A DNA stretch of 64,000 bases from Melanopsichium pennsylvanicum. Lineage: Eukaryota > Basidiomycota > Ustilaginomycetes > Ustilaginales. The position numbers were made by a program, and so were the translations under genes. The notes under the pieces are model-generated. The model was given only the letters and a program-made list of their open reading frames with translations, was not told where the DNA came from and did not search any database. Positions 9,231-20,400 of the stretch are shown piece after piece. The stretch spans positions 1,674,001 to 1,738,000 of the forward strand of contig OAPG01000001.1 of NCBI GenBank assembly GCA_900208305.1, in the 5' to 3' direction. The stretch's first letter is position 1, and every line of letters begins with the position of its first letter.

Positions 9231-10895
9231 ATGTCGAGCGAGAGAGGACAGCCCTTGCCAAAGGCAGGAGCTAGCCTGTCGGAGCGCATCGCCGCACTGC
9301 AACGAAAGACGTCAAATTCGGCTCGGTCCAACAAATTGTCGCCCCCTGGCACAGCGTCTTCAGCCTCTGGTCGGCTCAGCCCTGGCGAGAGCCCTTCGCG
9401 CTCTCCATCTGGTGGTTCCGGCATCAACGCGGTTCGCGACCGCATCGCCAAGTTTCAATCCAGTGACGAAAAGCCTGTCATGCCTCGAAGCTCCTTTGGC
9501 TCTCCGGCCCCCAATCCAGAGATCCGCAACGCGCGAAGACAGTTTCCTGGCACCAGTGCTGGAAAAGGGACGGGCGCTTGGGGTGAAGGAGTGCTGCGTC
9601 CACAGAGGACCGGTGGCGTCTGGCTCGGCGCTGGTGCTGGCGGCGGTTGGGGTGAGCCCGGCTCAGCATCTCTCCGCCCACAAATGACAGGAGGCGCTTT
9701 CCTCGGCAACGGTGCACCACGGTCATCAAGTTATGGCGTCCAGCGCATGCAACGAGGAGCTTCGGACAATATCGTGCACGGAACAGGAAGAGATGCTTTT
9801 GCTGATCTCGATGATGATCTGATTCTAACCGGCCGTAATCGACCAGAGCCTCCACCTGCAGAGGATGGCAACCCCTCGAAGGAAGAGCTCGCAAGCAGCG
9901 TCGGTACAAGTAATGGTGCTGAAGCACTACCAAAGTTGCCAGACACGCCCACCACAGAAATCGATCTGGAAAAGATTCATGCAACTTCTGGGCTTCCTCA
10001 GGCCCCAGGCGTTTCTGCCATTCCCGAATTCCCTGAAGCACCCTCTTCGACACCAAAGCCATCTGTCAGGATCAACAATGCTTTCGAGGGAACGGAGGCG
10101 ACTCCTGATACTTCGATCGAGATTGGCATTCACGGGCGATCTGCGGATGAAGTCGAACGCATCCGTCAGCGAGCTCAAGGTTTACAGGTATCCGAAGAAG
10201 CAGATGACGGCAGTGAGCCTTGGATCGCGCCGCCTCCCGCGGATCTGGCTGGACAAGTTCCAAAGCCAATCGACACCAGCGAGATCCTGGCTGTCCAAAG
10301 TCAAACTTCGAAGGATAACGGTCAAGAGCTTTGGGTTCAAGGCTATGGGAAACCTACTGTAGACCGAGATCTCGAAGCAGCTGGCCCTGTAGCCGGGACT
10401 GAGAGTAAGCTTCCGCCTGCCGAATACTCCGCCTCCAGTACGCTCCCTCAACGCGCACAGGTCGATAGGACAGACTCGGGCCGTGTCGATCCATTGGATC
10501 CAGCGGCTCATGAGATCCGTGGCCCTGGATTGCTTGTACCCCGCGATGAAGTCGCCGAGGCCAAAGACCTTGGACCGGATGCTGTTAAGGCGCCTCTTGC
10601 ACAATCACCTCCTGCTCCAGCTGCTGCGTCTACTTCAACACCAACATCCAAACCTGGGTTTGGACGATCCATTTCGAATGGGCACACATCTCCTCAGGCT
10701 GCTAGTCCTTCCGGGACGGCAGCCGACAGGGCTCGACAAGCAGTGGCGATGGGACGCACAAAGAGTCAGTCCCAACGGTTGCGACGTCCACCACCAGGCA
10801 CAATGCTGTCCGCTGCAGACCTAGATGCCAGTGACGATGAATACGAGCCAGGCTGGGCGAGCGTCACTAGCGTCATGTCATCGTCGCGCTCTTGA
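9231..10895 (+). CDS. Disordered protein of unknown function with short internal repeats (554 aa)
   Basis: This is a single uninterrupted frame from the ATG at 9231, rich in Ser, Pro, Gly and acidic residues, with no recognised domain. Two short basic amphipathic helices lie near the N-terminus (LSERIAALQRK and AVRDRIAKFQS), sharing an ERIAxLQ/DRIAKFQ pattern. Two copies of LRPQxTGGxxLGxG occur at about nt 9595 and 9676. The middle is acidic with DLDDDLIL; the C-terminus is a basic then acidic tail (SQRLRRPPPG, then ASDDEYEPGWASV). Such helices often bind partner proteins, so a scaffold or adaptor is possible, but that is speculation. It converges on GPD1 across 246 bp. Confidence 0.85.
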   Translation: MSSERGQPLPKAGASLSERIAALQRKTSNSARSNKLSPPGTASSASGRLSPGESPSRSPSGGSGINAVRDRIAKFQSSDEKPVMPRSSFGSPAPNPEIRNARRQFPGTSAGKGTGAWGEGVLRPQRTGGVWLGAGAGGGWGEPGSASLRPQMTGGAFLGNGAPRSSSYGVQRMQRGASDNIVHGTGRDAFADLDDDLILTGRNRPEPPPAEDGNPSKEELASSVGTSNGAEALPKLPDTPTTEIDLEKIHATSGLPQAPGVSAIPEFPEAPSSTPKPSVRINNAFEGTEATPDTSIEIGIHGRSADEVERIRQRAQGLQVSEEADDGSEPWIAPPPADLAGQVPKPIDTSEILAVQSQTSKDNGQELWVQGYGKPTVDRDLEAAGPVAGTESKLPPAEYSASSTLPQRAQVDRTDSGRVDPLDPAAHEIRGPGLLVPRDEVAEAKDLGPDAVKAPLAQSPPAPAAASTSTPTSKPGFGRSISNGHTSPQAASPSGTAADRARQAVAMGRTKSQSQRLRRPPPGTMLSAADLDASDDEYEPGWASVTSVMSSSRS

Positions 10896-11141
10896 ACCCT
10901 CTGATCGTTGTAATCAAACATTTCACTCATTTTCACACCTTTAGCCACAAGCTCTGCCCCCGGACTGCACTCTCGAGTCAAGCAGCGCCTGAAACCAGTC
11001 AAGTGATCGAAATTGAAAAAGAAGCATCTAGTAGGACGTTGAGACGGCTCAGCTTTCCTAATTGTAGTATGCGTGTATAACGGGCAGCGTCAGAGCCCTG
11101 TAACCCTTTCTGAGACATCCCCTAGAAACATGTTGAGTCGC

Positions 11142-12224
11142 TTACAAGCGACTTGTCAAGTCATGCGCGTCGATACCTTCATATGCGATTGAATAAACAG
11201 CCTTGAACAGCGGATAGTCATCCACCTTGCCTCGCGCCGCCAGCAACTCGTGTACCTCACGCGCGGTTTCAGTACCTTGAAGCTTCTGGCCATTCAAGAG
11301 CTCCTTCTCGAGCTGGTCGAATGGCTTGCCGGTCTTGACGAAAGCTTCGGCACATTTGCGATTCCTGCCACCCAGGCATGTGGTGATGAGATCCGCAACA
11401 CCGGCTGATGTCTCTGTGAATGTCTCTGGCTTGATGCCCTCAAAGAACTCTTCGCTGAACCTCTTCATTTCCATCAATCCGATTCTCATCACCGCAGCCT
11501 TTGCGTTGTCACCCCATTCAAGACCATCTGTGAAACCAGCAGCGATGGCAACCACATTCTTCAATGCACCGCAGAGGCTGACGCCTGCAACATCCTCGAT
11601 GATGCCAACTTTGAACGTGGGTGTGTCGAAAAGCTTGTAGAAGAGTTCTGCGTTCTCGCGACCCTTTGCGTCGGCTCGGTGTCCGATGGTGGTTTCCGAA
11701 AACTTGTCCTGAGCGACCTCGTTGGCGATGTTTGCACCAGACAATGCTGAGCACGAAACGCCGAGCGTCTCCTGGATCACATCCGCAAAGATCGAAATCT
11801 TTCCATCCTTGACCTCAACACCCTTGATCATCGAGATGGCATGCGCATCTGGGTTGATCTTGCCTTTGAGCTGCTTGCAAATCGATCGGATGAATTGATG
11901 TGGGAGCACGAACACGAGCATGGTGGCATCCTTTACTGCATCGACAGGCGATGGATTAGCATTGACGTTCTCAGGAAGCTGGCAGCCGGGAAGATATTTT
12001 GGATTCTCGTGCGTCTCGTTGATGACCTGAGAGAGAGGCTTGCCTTTATAGTCCTCTTCAAAGACGTACATCTGAACTTCGCGTTCGAAGATGTCAGAGT
12101 GTCGTTGTGTGTTTTGACCTGCGATACGGGCGATCGCAGAGCCCCAGTTGCCAGAGCCGACAATTACGACCTTGTGCTTCTTTTGCGAGCCGGACGCAGA
12201 AGCTGAAGAGGAAGAAGACGACAT
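11142..12224 (-). CDS. GPD1: NAD-dependent glycerol-3-phosphate dehydrogenase with C-terminal PTS1
   Basis: The 360-residue single-exon protein matches the family over its whole length. A Ser-rich N-terminus is followed by the Rossmann motif VIVGSGNWGSA (NADH binding), then by the catalytic domain with SGANIANEVA and the conserved GALKNVVAIAAGF segment. The enzyme reduces dihydroxyacetone phosphate to glycerol-3-phosphate, feeding osmolyte glycerol and lipid synthesis and reoxidising NADH. The last three residues are Ser-Arg-Leu before TAA, a canonical type 1 peroxisomal targeting signal. Baker's-yeast Gpd1 instead uses an N-terminal PTS2. I therefore infer at least partial peroxisomal import. 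Confidence 0.96.
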   Translation of the reverse strand: MSSSSSSASASGSQKKHKVVIVGSGNWGSAIARIAGQNTQRHSDIFEREVQMYVFEEDYKGKPLSQVINETHENPKYLPGCQLPENVNANPSPVDAVKDATMLVFVLPHQFIRSICKQLKGKINPDAHAISMIKGVEVKDGKISIFADVIQETLGVSCSALSGANIANEVAQDKFSETTIGHRADAKGRENAELFYKLFDTPTFKVGIIEDVAGVSLCGALKNVVAIAAGFTDGLEWGDNAKAAVMRIGLMEMKRFSEEFFEGIKPETFTETSAGVADLITTCLGGRNRKCAEAFVKTGKPFDQLEKELLNGQKLQGTETAREVHELLAARGKVDDYPLFKAVYSIAYEGIDAHDLTSRL

Positions 12225-12602
12225 CCTGGCGATAGACTGGGCAGTGTACCGAGTAGGTAAGGCGAGAGTGTGTAAGAAGGTGCGTCGAGCCGTACCGAAC
12301 GTGGTCGTGGTTGCGGAGATGGAGCGAGACCCTGCCAGCCGAACCTGACGTGGGAAGATAGAATGTAGTGTCGACAGAATGGTGAAAGTTTGCGTATCCC
12401 AAGGCTGATACCGCTTGAAGAACTTGAATGCGCACCGGCTCTAGTAGAAGCTTGCACAGATATGAGTCGGAGCGGCAGTCCGAGGCAACGTGATGAGGCA
12501 ATGTGTGGTGGATGATGGATAGGAGGCAGACGAAGCATGCATCCAAGAGGTTTGATCGTTGGAGCGATCCAGTCAGTCAGTCAACTGAGCGGCCCAGTCA
12601 GG

Positions 12603-12616
12603 TAAATTTACAGTAC
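12603..12616 (+). promoter_or_regulatory. Recurrent intergenic element, variant copy (TAAATTTACAGTAC)
   Basis: Copy with one extra T relative to the core, 379 bp upstream of the GPD1 start. Function unknown. Confidence 0.4.
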
Positions 12617-13663
12617 GGATGCACCGAAGAATTGCCGCATGCTCTAAGAAAAGTGGCTCGAGTGGGGACAAACTCAAATTTTACTGCGAAGCGGACGGGC
12701 CAGGGTCTCGCAGACTGCCAAAAATGGGAGTCTTGTAAATAAGTTGGTGATAGAGTGTGAGTGCTGGGATCTGGCTTTGTGAGCCTTTCAAGTCCGAAAA
12801 GGGCAAAACGCACAACTGAGTTCATCATTGCGGTCAGGTGGAGTAGAGACGAGTCTCTTGTGCATCCAAAAAAAATGGAATTGCAGCATGTGTATCTGGT
12901 CATGCCTACGAAAAGCGTTGGGGCGGAACACTTGATTTTTCACATCCTCGCCCTCAAGATCAAAAAGCTGGAGATCTATCTAATCTCCCAAATCTCTCCC
13001 TGTCACATTTCTGACAAGACGTTCTTCACGCTACACTGCTCCTCATAGCTTCTCGCACGGTGTCACTTGATTCCACAGTGTTGACTGAATTCTGAACAAC
13101 TCCGTGACGTCTGGATCACGGATTTGAGCGTTTCACGATCCTGCTAGACCGACCAGATGGAAAAAAGATGTGTGTGTTGCAACCTTGACTTTGTACTTTC
13201 CTGTTTCCTTTCAATTCTCATACTTGCCGTATCGGCAACGAAGAGATTCGGTAAAAGTCTGCGATACGCGCCGCGTCCGCATTGGTTTTCTCGGAGTAGC
13301 CCGGCGTCTTGTCTGCATTTTCCGGTACCATTCTTACGCCGTAATGTACAGTACAGAGCAGGACCCGGGATCTTCAATTGCCTGCGCCTCCCCGAAAAGG
13401 AGCAGAGAGACGCCGACTCCGCATGTCTGAACGAGCGCTGCTTGCTGAAAGCTCGTCATTGCAGTTGAAACAAGCGTGGGTTTGCGTCGGTGACAGCCCT
13501 TTCCGAATTCACGGCAGCGAATCCGACAGATGCTATACGAGCTTTATGCTGTTACATGTCCACAGACCGAGCTCTAGTTTTGCGGCTTATGAGTGGTCTT
13601 GCTCACTGTCAATGAACACGCCAGTCACTTGGAAATGTCTCGATACGCATGTATAGCATGAAC

Positions 13664-13676
13664 TAAATTACAGTAC
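13664..13676 (+). promoter_or_regulatory. Recurrent intergenic element (TAAATTACAGTAC)
   Basis: Exact 13-mer shared with 57154-57166. It lies 22 bp beyond the RCC1 stop, so a 3'-end role is possible here. A partial copy, GTACAGTAC, lies at 13346-13354. Confidence 0.45.
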
Positions 13677-13697
13677 AAAGATCACAAGCAAACTCGA

Positions 13698-15668
13698 TCA
13701 GTCGTCCTGAGGAGGCTTGACAGCAATAGCCAGCGAATGTTGGCCTGCCGTAGAAGCAGCCATGATACGCCAAGCACCTGGCTGACCTGGCATGGCGATC
13801 GCTGTTGGTATATCTTTGCTCTGGTCACCCCCGCTTTCTTCAGCTGGGTGTCCAAGCGCATCGTCAGATGTGGTACCCCACGAGTACAGAGTGCCGTCTG
13901 CCGCTAACGCAAGAGTGAAACGCATACCGGCGCTGATCGCAACAATCTTGGTCTTGCCGTCCTTGGCCTTGGCCGATTCAGGCGCCCACGAAGGTGGCGC
14001 GGGGAAAGGTACAAGAGTTGGCTGGCGAACAACGACAGGGTTGGATGCAGTAGCGCCCTTGAGAGCCGGATGATCCGCAGCAAGGCCGAGCTTGCCTTCA
14101 TCGCTGTCACCGCAGATGTAGACCTCACCATTGGCGAGAAGGAAGGCAGTATGGAAGTTTCCACCAACGATCTGCACCACCTCTGCGCCATTGTGACGCA
14201 CAGGGCTCAAGGCAGCGATCGTATGAGGGGTGGCAATCTTGGAAGCTTTCAGTCCAGTGCCTGTCTGACCCTTGGTGTTTAGGCCCCATCCGACCACCTT
14301 TCCGCTCTTCTCTACTGCAAAGCCGTTGGTAAGACCGCAGAAGATGCGCTTGCACTCAGCGAGACCGTTGAGAGGTGTGGGTGTCAAGTCACAGTCCTTG
14401 GGAGGCTCGCCCTTGGTGAACTTCTGAGCGACCTTGCGAGGGTTGGAGCTACGGCCGAGCTGGTAGCATGTGTTGGTACCCCACGAATACACCTTGCCGT
14501 TAAGGGTGAGTGCGAGGAAGTGGTTCTCACCAGCTGCCACGGCGGCGAAGTGCTCGTGCTCGATTCCTGGTAGAGCAATGGGATACCACTGCTCCTTGTT
14601 GCGACCGGGCCCGTCCGAGTCGGCGAAGCAGACACGCCCTTCTCCATCCTTGAAGTATCCCCACGAGCGAAGACGCCCTTGGTCGTCGAGCGCAGCACCG
14701 GCAGCATCAGCCGAGGCCACACGTGTTGCGCGGTACTTCTCGACGGTGCCCTGCTTTCCGTCAATGGGATTGATGCCGGTGCCGGTCGGGGAAAGGCCTT
14801 CGACGGCAGCAAAGTTGAAGTAAGACTCTTCTGCATTGGCGGCATCGCCACGGTGCTTACGTCCGAGTGTACCATAATCCTCAGCACCTGATGTCAAGAT
14901 GCGACCGAGGCTGTCGATCATGACTGAGTGCATGCCACCGCCAACAACAACTTCAACGCCTCCTGCCCCAAAGTCACCATCGTCGATCTGTATCGAAATC
15001 TCTTTATTTCCGAAAGGCTTGGGCTTGTTGAGCTTGTTAGGCTTGTCATCTTCGGGAGGACCGACACCAAACTGGCCAGCATCGCCGGAGCCCCAAACAA
15101 AGAGCTTTCGGGGCAGTACGGCGCCTTTGCCACTAGTGGTGGCAGTACCGGTGCTGACCTCGACAGCAATGCCTCCCGATACATCGCCTGCGTGCACCGC
15201 TTGGATAGGCTGTGGAACGGAGTTGATTGGGCCAGCAGGGGTCGGTGCGCGGCGGGTGCGCTTCACGGGACGAGCGGTGGCGTCAACCATGTCTACATCG
15301 CTTGTGAGCTCAGTCGAGGCGGCGCGCGCCTTGTTTGGTCGATTCTTGACATCAGGAAGCGGTGCAGCCGTGTCTTCGGCCTCGTCTTCGTCTTTGAGCT
15401 CGTCTTCTTCCTCTTCTTCCTCCTTGGCTCGCTTCGTGCCGCGCTTCGCAGCACTCTCAGCCTTGGTTGCTTTTGCAGGTGTTTTTGCCTTTGATGTGCC
15501 GTTTGCGGTCGCCTTCTTCGCAGCAGGTTTGGTGGCAGGCTTTTCGGCCTTGGACGCAGCTGCCATGGTGCAAATTGCAGAACGTGGCATTCGGTGTACT
15601 ACATTGTCAGCATCTGGTTGGTTGAGACCGCTGCGTATGAAGCTAGCTCACTTACCTTTTGGTGCCAT
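13698..15668 (-). CDS. RCC1: RCC1-repeat Ran guanine-nucleotide exchange factor (two exons)
   Basis: The main exon (13698-15598) encodes a basic Lys/Ala-rich N-terminus, an acidic EEEEEEDEL stretch and a run of RCC1 propeller repeats, with hallmarks such as FVWGSGDAGQFG, VYSWGTNTCYQLG, VVGWGLNTKGQTG and LYSWGTTSDDALG. RCC1/Pim1/Srm1 loads GTP on Ran on chromatin, driving nuclear transport and spindle assembly. A canonical 57-nt intron (15655-15599: GTAAGT donor, GCTGACA branch site, TAG acceptor) precedes the frame. Joining it gives a start at 15668 with a 13-nt coding exon (M-A-P-K, then V-H-R across the junction) in frame with the rest, 637 residues. The alternative is a start at 15590 or 15566, with the intron in the 5' UTR. 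Confidence 0.9.
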
Positions 15669-16262
15669 CTTTGCTTGATGGTATGCTTGAGGCGAGCAGA
15701 CTTGGATGATAATAGGCTATATGGAAGCGCAGAGATGGTCGTATAGACGATCACAATCGAGTGCTGTTCGACCTTGTGGAGCGTGTACAGACAGCGCGGA
15801 GTCTGAGAATGAAACACAATGAACTTCTTCGCACACAAGGAAAAATTGTTGTTGCATGTTTGATTTCGGTCCAAACTTGGCCCAAACGCACTCAAAGAAT
15901 TGACGCTCCTCCTCCACACGTGACGAAGGAGAACACAACGCGCTGGAGCGTCCAAGAATAACACTCTGGATGAGAGCGTGCAAGTAACTTTACAGCTGAT
16001 ACGCTGCATGAGTTAGGACGGGCTGAGACCTGTCACAGTCTCCATCACAGCTGGTGCGTTCGAGGGTCTAGATCTCCTCGGACAGGCTTTTAGGAGCATG
16101 CTACGGGGATTCATCGATGACCTACAATCACATCGAGTGCAATTCGTTTCACCGCTTGGCAGCATATTCGTAATGGCGACTGAGAGTATATAACCACGAC
16201 GATTGAGTTCGACTGAGCTTCTCTTGGCCATCACCTCGTCAAGAATAAAGCAGACCACGGCA
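15669..16262. other. Divergent promoter region between RCC1 and the Con-6 gene
   Basis: The 594 bp region holds a CACGTG E-box (in CACACGTGAC, about 15916-15925) and, nearer the Con-6 gene, a TATA box (16187-16193). No additional gene was found. Confidence 0.5.
16187..16193 (+). promoter_or_regulatory. TATA box of the Con-6 gene
   Basis: TATATAA lies 70 bp upstream of the ATG at 16263, a usual spacing for a regulated fungal promoter. The neighbouring housekeeping genes lack such a clear box. Confidence 0.55.
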
Positions 16263-16710
16263 ATGACCTACCGACCACACAAACACACCGCTGACAAGCA
16301 GCGAGTCATCGCTGGCTACAAGGTAGGTTCATTCCAAGGTGTGAGCAAACCTGTTCTGACTAGATTGAGACTGACGTGCTTGCGTTTCTCTTGAACACAG
16401 GCCGCGCTCAACAATCCATCCACAACGAGCGAAGGTCGAGCGCATGCTTGTAAGCAATTGCTCAAGGTAAGTTTCCTCGTGGGCTTCTCTGCAGTTCGAC
16501 CAGTTCGACAGGAGGCCATACTTATGTTCACCGCTTTATTTTTGTGTACCGAATTTTGCATTTCATTTCCTCTTTGGCTGGCAAACTGCGGACTCTGTCA
16601 ATCTCGTTCACATTGAACAGAAAGGTCACATAAGAGACGCCTTGTTCTCGACGAGCTTTGATACAAGGCTTCGCAGGATGTTGGGACTGAGGGCAAAGCG
16701 AAGACGCTGA
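16263..16710 (+). CDS. Con-6 family small protein (three exons, about 71 aa)
   Basis: The gene was found by reading across splice sites. Exon 1 (16263-16322) joins exon 2 (16401-16466) through a 78-nt intron with GTAGGT donor, GACTGAC branch site and ACAG acceptor. The joined peptide contains QRVIAGYKAALNNP, then TTSEGRAHACKQLLK, matching the Con-6 repeat consensus (RVxAGxKAxLxNPxxSEEAxxxAxxxL). Con-6 proteins are small hydrophilic proteins abundant in conidia and stressed cells of fungi; their biochemical role is not established. Exon 2 ends at a strong GTAAGT. The proposed third exon (16621-16710, after a 154-nt intron ending ACAG) keeps frame and adds a basic tail, but its acceptor is uncertain. 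Reading through intron 2 would also stay open to a TGA just before 16621. Confidence 0.6.
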
Positions 16711-17443
16711 GCCGAGATTACGGAGCATGGCAGCACTCTTTGCACGTAGCCCTTGATACCATCGCCCCACAGTTCTTGAGCTGTTCTCACAAGCTAGGCA
16801 CCAAATTCCACGTCTCTTGATACCCTTCCACCATTTTCAAAAAGCTGAGCCCGCATTTGAGGGCCAAGCATCATCGTTGTGCATCCACTGAACGAGCTTG
16901 AAAGTTCTTTTTGACATGTTGCGGCTCGACCGTCGAGAAACCTTTATGGAGCCACCCTTGTTAGAGTGTTAGTTAGCGTCAAATGTAAAGTAATTTACTG
17001 TACGTGTACGAGATGTTCGACCGAGGCTCGGGCCGACGTGATTGACGAGAAGGGTGCAGAGAGGTGGAGAGAATATTTCTTCGCTTATGCAGCCACACTC
17101 GTGAATAACTTACAAAAAATCCCAGTTTCAGGGTCCGTGCGGTCTCCACCGCGCTGCAGAGTTGCAACGTTGCATCCCTGTGGGTTAAGTGCTTGCAGCC
17201 CCGCACTTTTCATGGCGGGCTTACACGATTTCAGCTGGCCCACGCTCCTCAGCCTACTTGTGAAACTGTTCACAGCAGCATTCTGTAGTGTTGAAGCGAG
17301 GACCACGTAAAACGTGGATTTGGCCATTGCTTATCTGGAATATACGTTCGCTCGACTGACTTTCTCCCCCCCTCAAAGTAACACCACCTGGCAGCCCCCC
17401 AAAGTCTTTTCGAGGCTTCTCGAGATCAAAGCCGCGCGCAGCC
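16711..17443. other. Intergenic region: 3' of the Con-6 gene and AMS1 promoter
   Basis: The 733 bp region contains an exact copy of the recurrent element (16990-17003) and a pyrimidine-rich stretch with CCCCCCCTC about 80 bp before the AMS1 start, which includes a stress-element-like core (CCCCT). No gene was found. Confidence 0.5.
16990..17003 (-). promoter_or_regulatory. Recurrent intergenic element (GTACAGTAAATTAC on minus)
   Basis: Exact 14-mer also present at 31266 and 44251. It lies 440 bp upstream of the AMS1 start. Function unknown. Confidence 0.45.
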
Positions 17444-20400
17444 ATGTGTCAACACGGCAAGTCGCAAGACTATCCCACCCACGCCAGCACTGAACCTCGC
17501 CCCCTCCGAGCCGGCCTCATCCGTTCCGTTCACGAACGTCGCCTCGAAGAATTCGTCGGAGGTCAGTTCGGCGACTACAACCTCGCCTCACTTCTCTTCG
17601 AAGCTCGTACCAATGACCCCAAGTATGTCTCGATTCAGAGCTGGACCCCCAAGGCTGGCACTAAGCCAACTTTCGACGAAGCAAAGCGTCAGTCTTATAT
17701 CAAGGCGGACAAAAGCATCAAGTTTGGACCCTCGTGGACCAATCACTGGCTCAAGCTCAAGCTGAACGTTCCAAAAGATTGGGTCAAGAAGGAATGGCTT
17801 CAGCTCGAGTTCGACCCTGGTTGCGAGGCATTGATCTATTCTGAGAACGGCTTGCCGCTTCAGGGAATCACCGGTGGCTACGACAAGCGCCGTGTCGATT
17901 TCCCCCTCAAGCCAGAGTATCGCCATGGCATCACATTTTACGTCGAAGTTACCGCCAACGGAATGTTTGGCATGCCTGCTGATGGTTCTGGCGATCCCGA
18001 TCCCAACCGATACTTTGATCTCGTCTCATGTGACATCGTCGTCAAGCGTCCCGAGGCATGGAAGCTCATGTGGGACTTTGAATGCCTGGAAGGCTGTGTT
18101 AAAAATCTTGGGAGAGATACTGAGCTGCAAAACCGTGCTCTTTGGGTAGCCAACCAGATCCAGAACACCTTCCGCAAGGGCGACCTCGACAGTATCAAAC
18201 AGTGCCGAGAGCTCGCGCAAGAGATTCTTGGCAAAGATTGGGACGAGAAGGTTGAAGACATTTTCGACAGAGACGTAGTCGAGGGCCGAGAGGATGTGAG
18301 GATTTGGAGTCTTGGCCACAGTCACATCGACAGTGCCTGGCTCTGGCCTTACTCTGCTACTCAGCAGAAGGTCGCCCGCTCTTGGTCTACTCAGATTGAC
18401 CTCATGGACAGGTTTCCAGAGCACCGCTTCACTGCTTCTACTGCCCAACAGTACCAGTGGCTTGAGACGCTCTACCCAGAGTTATTTGAAAAGCTCAAAG
18501 GATACGTTGAAGACGGTCGCTTCCAACCTATCGGCGGTTCTTGGGTTGAATGTGATGCCAACATGCCTTCCGGTGAGGCATTCGCTCGACAGTTTCTCTA
18601 CGGTCAGCGCTACTTCAAATCGCGCTTTGGCAAGCGAAGTGACATCTTCTGGCTTCCCGATACCTTCGGATACAATGCCCAGATTCCTCAGCTCGCCCGT
18701 CAATCCGGCTGCGACTACTTCTTCACCCAAAAGCTTAGCTGGAACAACATCAACCGTTTCCCCCACAACACCCTCATGTGGGTGGGTCTCGACGGGACTC
18801 AGATCATCGTCCACATGACGCCCGTCAACAATTACGACTCCCGCGGCTCTGTCGAGGAGATCGTTCGCGGTATCAAGAACAACCAGGACTTGTGGGTTCA
18901 GCCTCATGCGCTCATGCTCTACGGCTTCGGCGACGGAGGTGGAGGTCCCAACGAGGAGATGATCGAGCGCATGCGCCGTGCTCGCGCCATCAACAACAAC
19001 GGCTTCAAAGACATGCCTCGAGTCCACAACGGTCGCTCCGCCAAAGACTTCTTTGAGCACGTTCGCAAGGTGACTGACAACGGCAACCGCCTCTCGACTT
19101 GGCAGGGAGAGATTTACCTCGAGTTCCACCGTGGCGTCTACACCTCTCATGGCTCGATCAAGCAGTGGAACAGGAGATTCGAAGCTTTCATGCAGAAGCT
19201 CGAATGGATTACCACCCTCGCTTCGATCAAGGCTAGTGGGTATAAATACCCCAAGGACGAGATCGATGCAATTTGGGAGCCCTTGTTGCTGAACCAGTTC
19301 CACGACTGCTTGCCCGGCAGTTCCATTCGCAAGGTGTACGATGATTTGGAGCAGATGTATGCTGACATGGCGACCAAAGGCAAGAAGCTCTGGCGCCAGG
19401 CTCTCAACGCTCTCGGTGTCGGTGAAGAGATTGTCAGCTCCAGCCAGAGCGGCTACGTGGCCATCAATACTTTGGACGTCCCGCGTCGCGAACTTGTCGA
19501 GGTTGAGTTGTCGAGCCATGTGCCACGCGCCGAGGCCATCGCACTCTCTCACCAGTCGATGCAGCTGTGCAAAGCGGGCCAGAGCGCACTCCTCCTTCTA
19601 GAAGACGCTGCCGGCCGCGGTCAAGCCACTGTGGTTGATAATCAAAGCATGTCTCTGTCCGATTCGCAGACAGTCCAAGCTAGACAGCTCGAGCACAACA
19701 GCTTTCTCCTCCAATCTGCCGCCATCGCCGTCAAAGTTTCCGGAGGCCGCATCACTTCCATCTACGACCGCATCGCCGACCGCGAACTCATCCAAGGAGG
19801 CCGCACCGCCGGACTTGCCATCTCGGAAGACTATCCTCCTCAGTTTGACAACTGGGAGACTGAAGTGTACTCTCTTGACACCGAAGAAGAAGTTCCGTTC
19901 ACCAACGTGCGCATTGCGGAAGCTGGACCGTGGCGCGTCGCCCTCGCCCTCGAGGCCAAATTCGGCAAGTCAACCGTCAACGTCAACATCGTCCTCGATG
20001 CACTCCCCGCCACCCCACTGGTCACTGGCGACGACGCCAGACCTCTGCTGCGATTCGATACTCAGATCGACTGGTGGGAGAAACACCGATTCCTCCGATT
20101 CAATGTACCCACTCGTCTTCGATCCGACATAGCCTCGTACGAAACGCAGTTTGGTATCACCAAGCGACCAACCACCCGTAACACCAGCTGGGAAGCGGCT
20201 AAGTTTGAAGTTTGCGGTCATCGATTCGCCGATCTCTCCGAGGAAGACTATGGTCTCAGTATTTTGACCGAGTCCAAATACGGATACAGTGTTGAAGGAG
20301 GCTTGATGCGATTGAGTCTGTTGAAGGCAGGCACGTACCCTGATGCGCACGAGGATGAAGGGCTGCACAATTTCGCTTTCGCCTTGTACCCGCACGTCGG

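Larger units (their letters stand above)
12225..13697. other. Intergenic region: GPD1 promoter and RCC1 3' end
   Basis: The 1.47 kb region lies between two minus-strand genes. No convincing gene was found; the longest plus-strand frame (12761-13048) begins with GTG and resembles nothing known. It carries three copies or near copies of the ACAGTAAATTACAGTA-type element (12603, 13341, 13664), listed separately. Confidence 0.5.
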
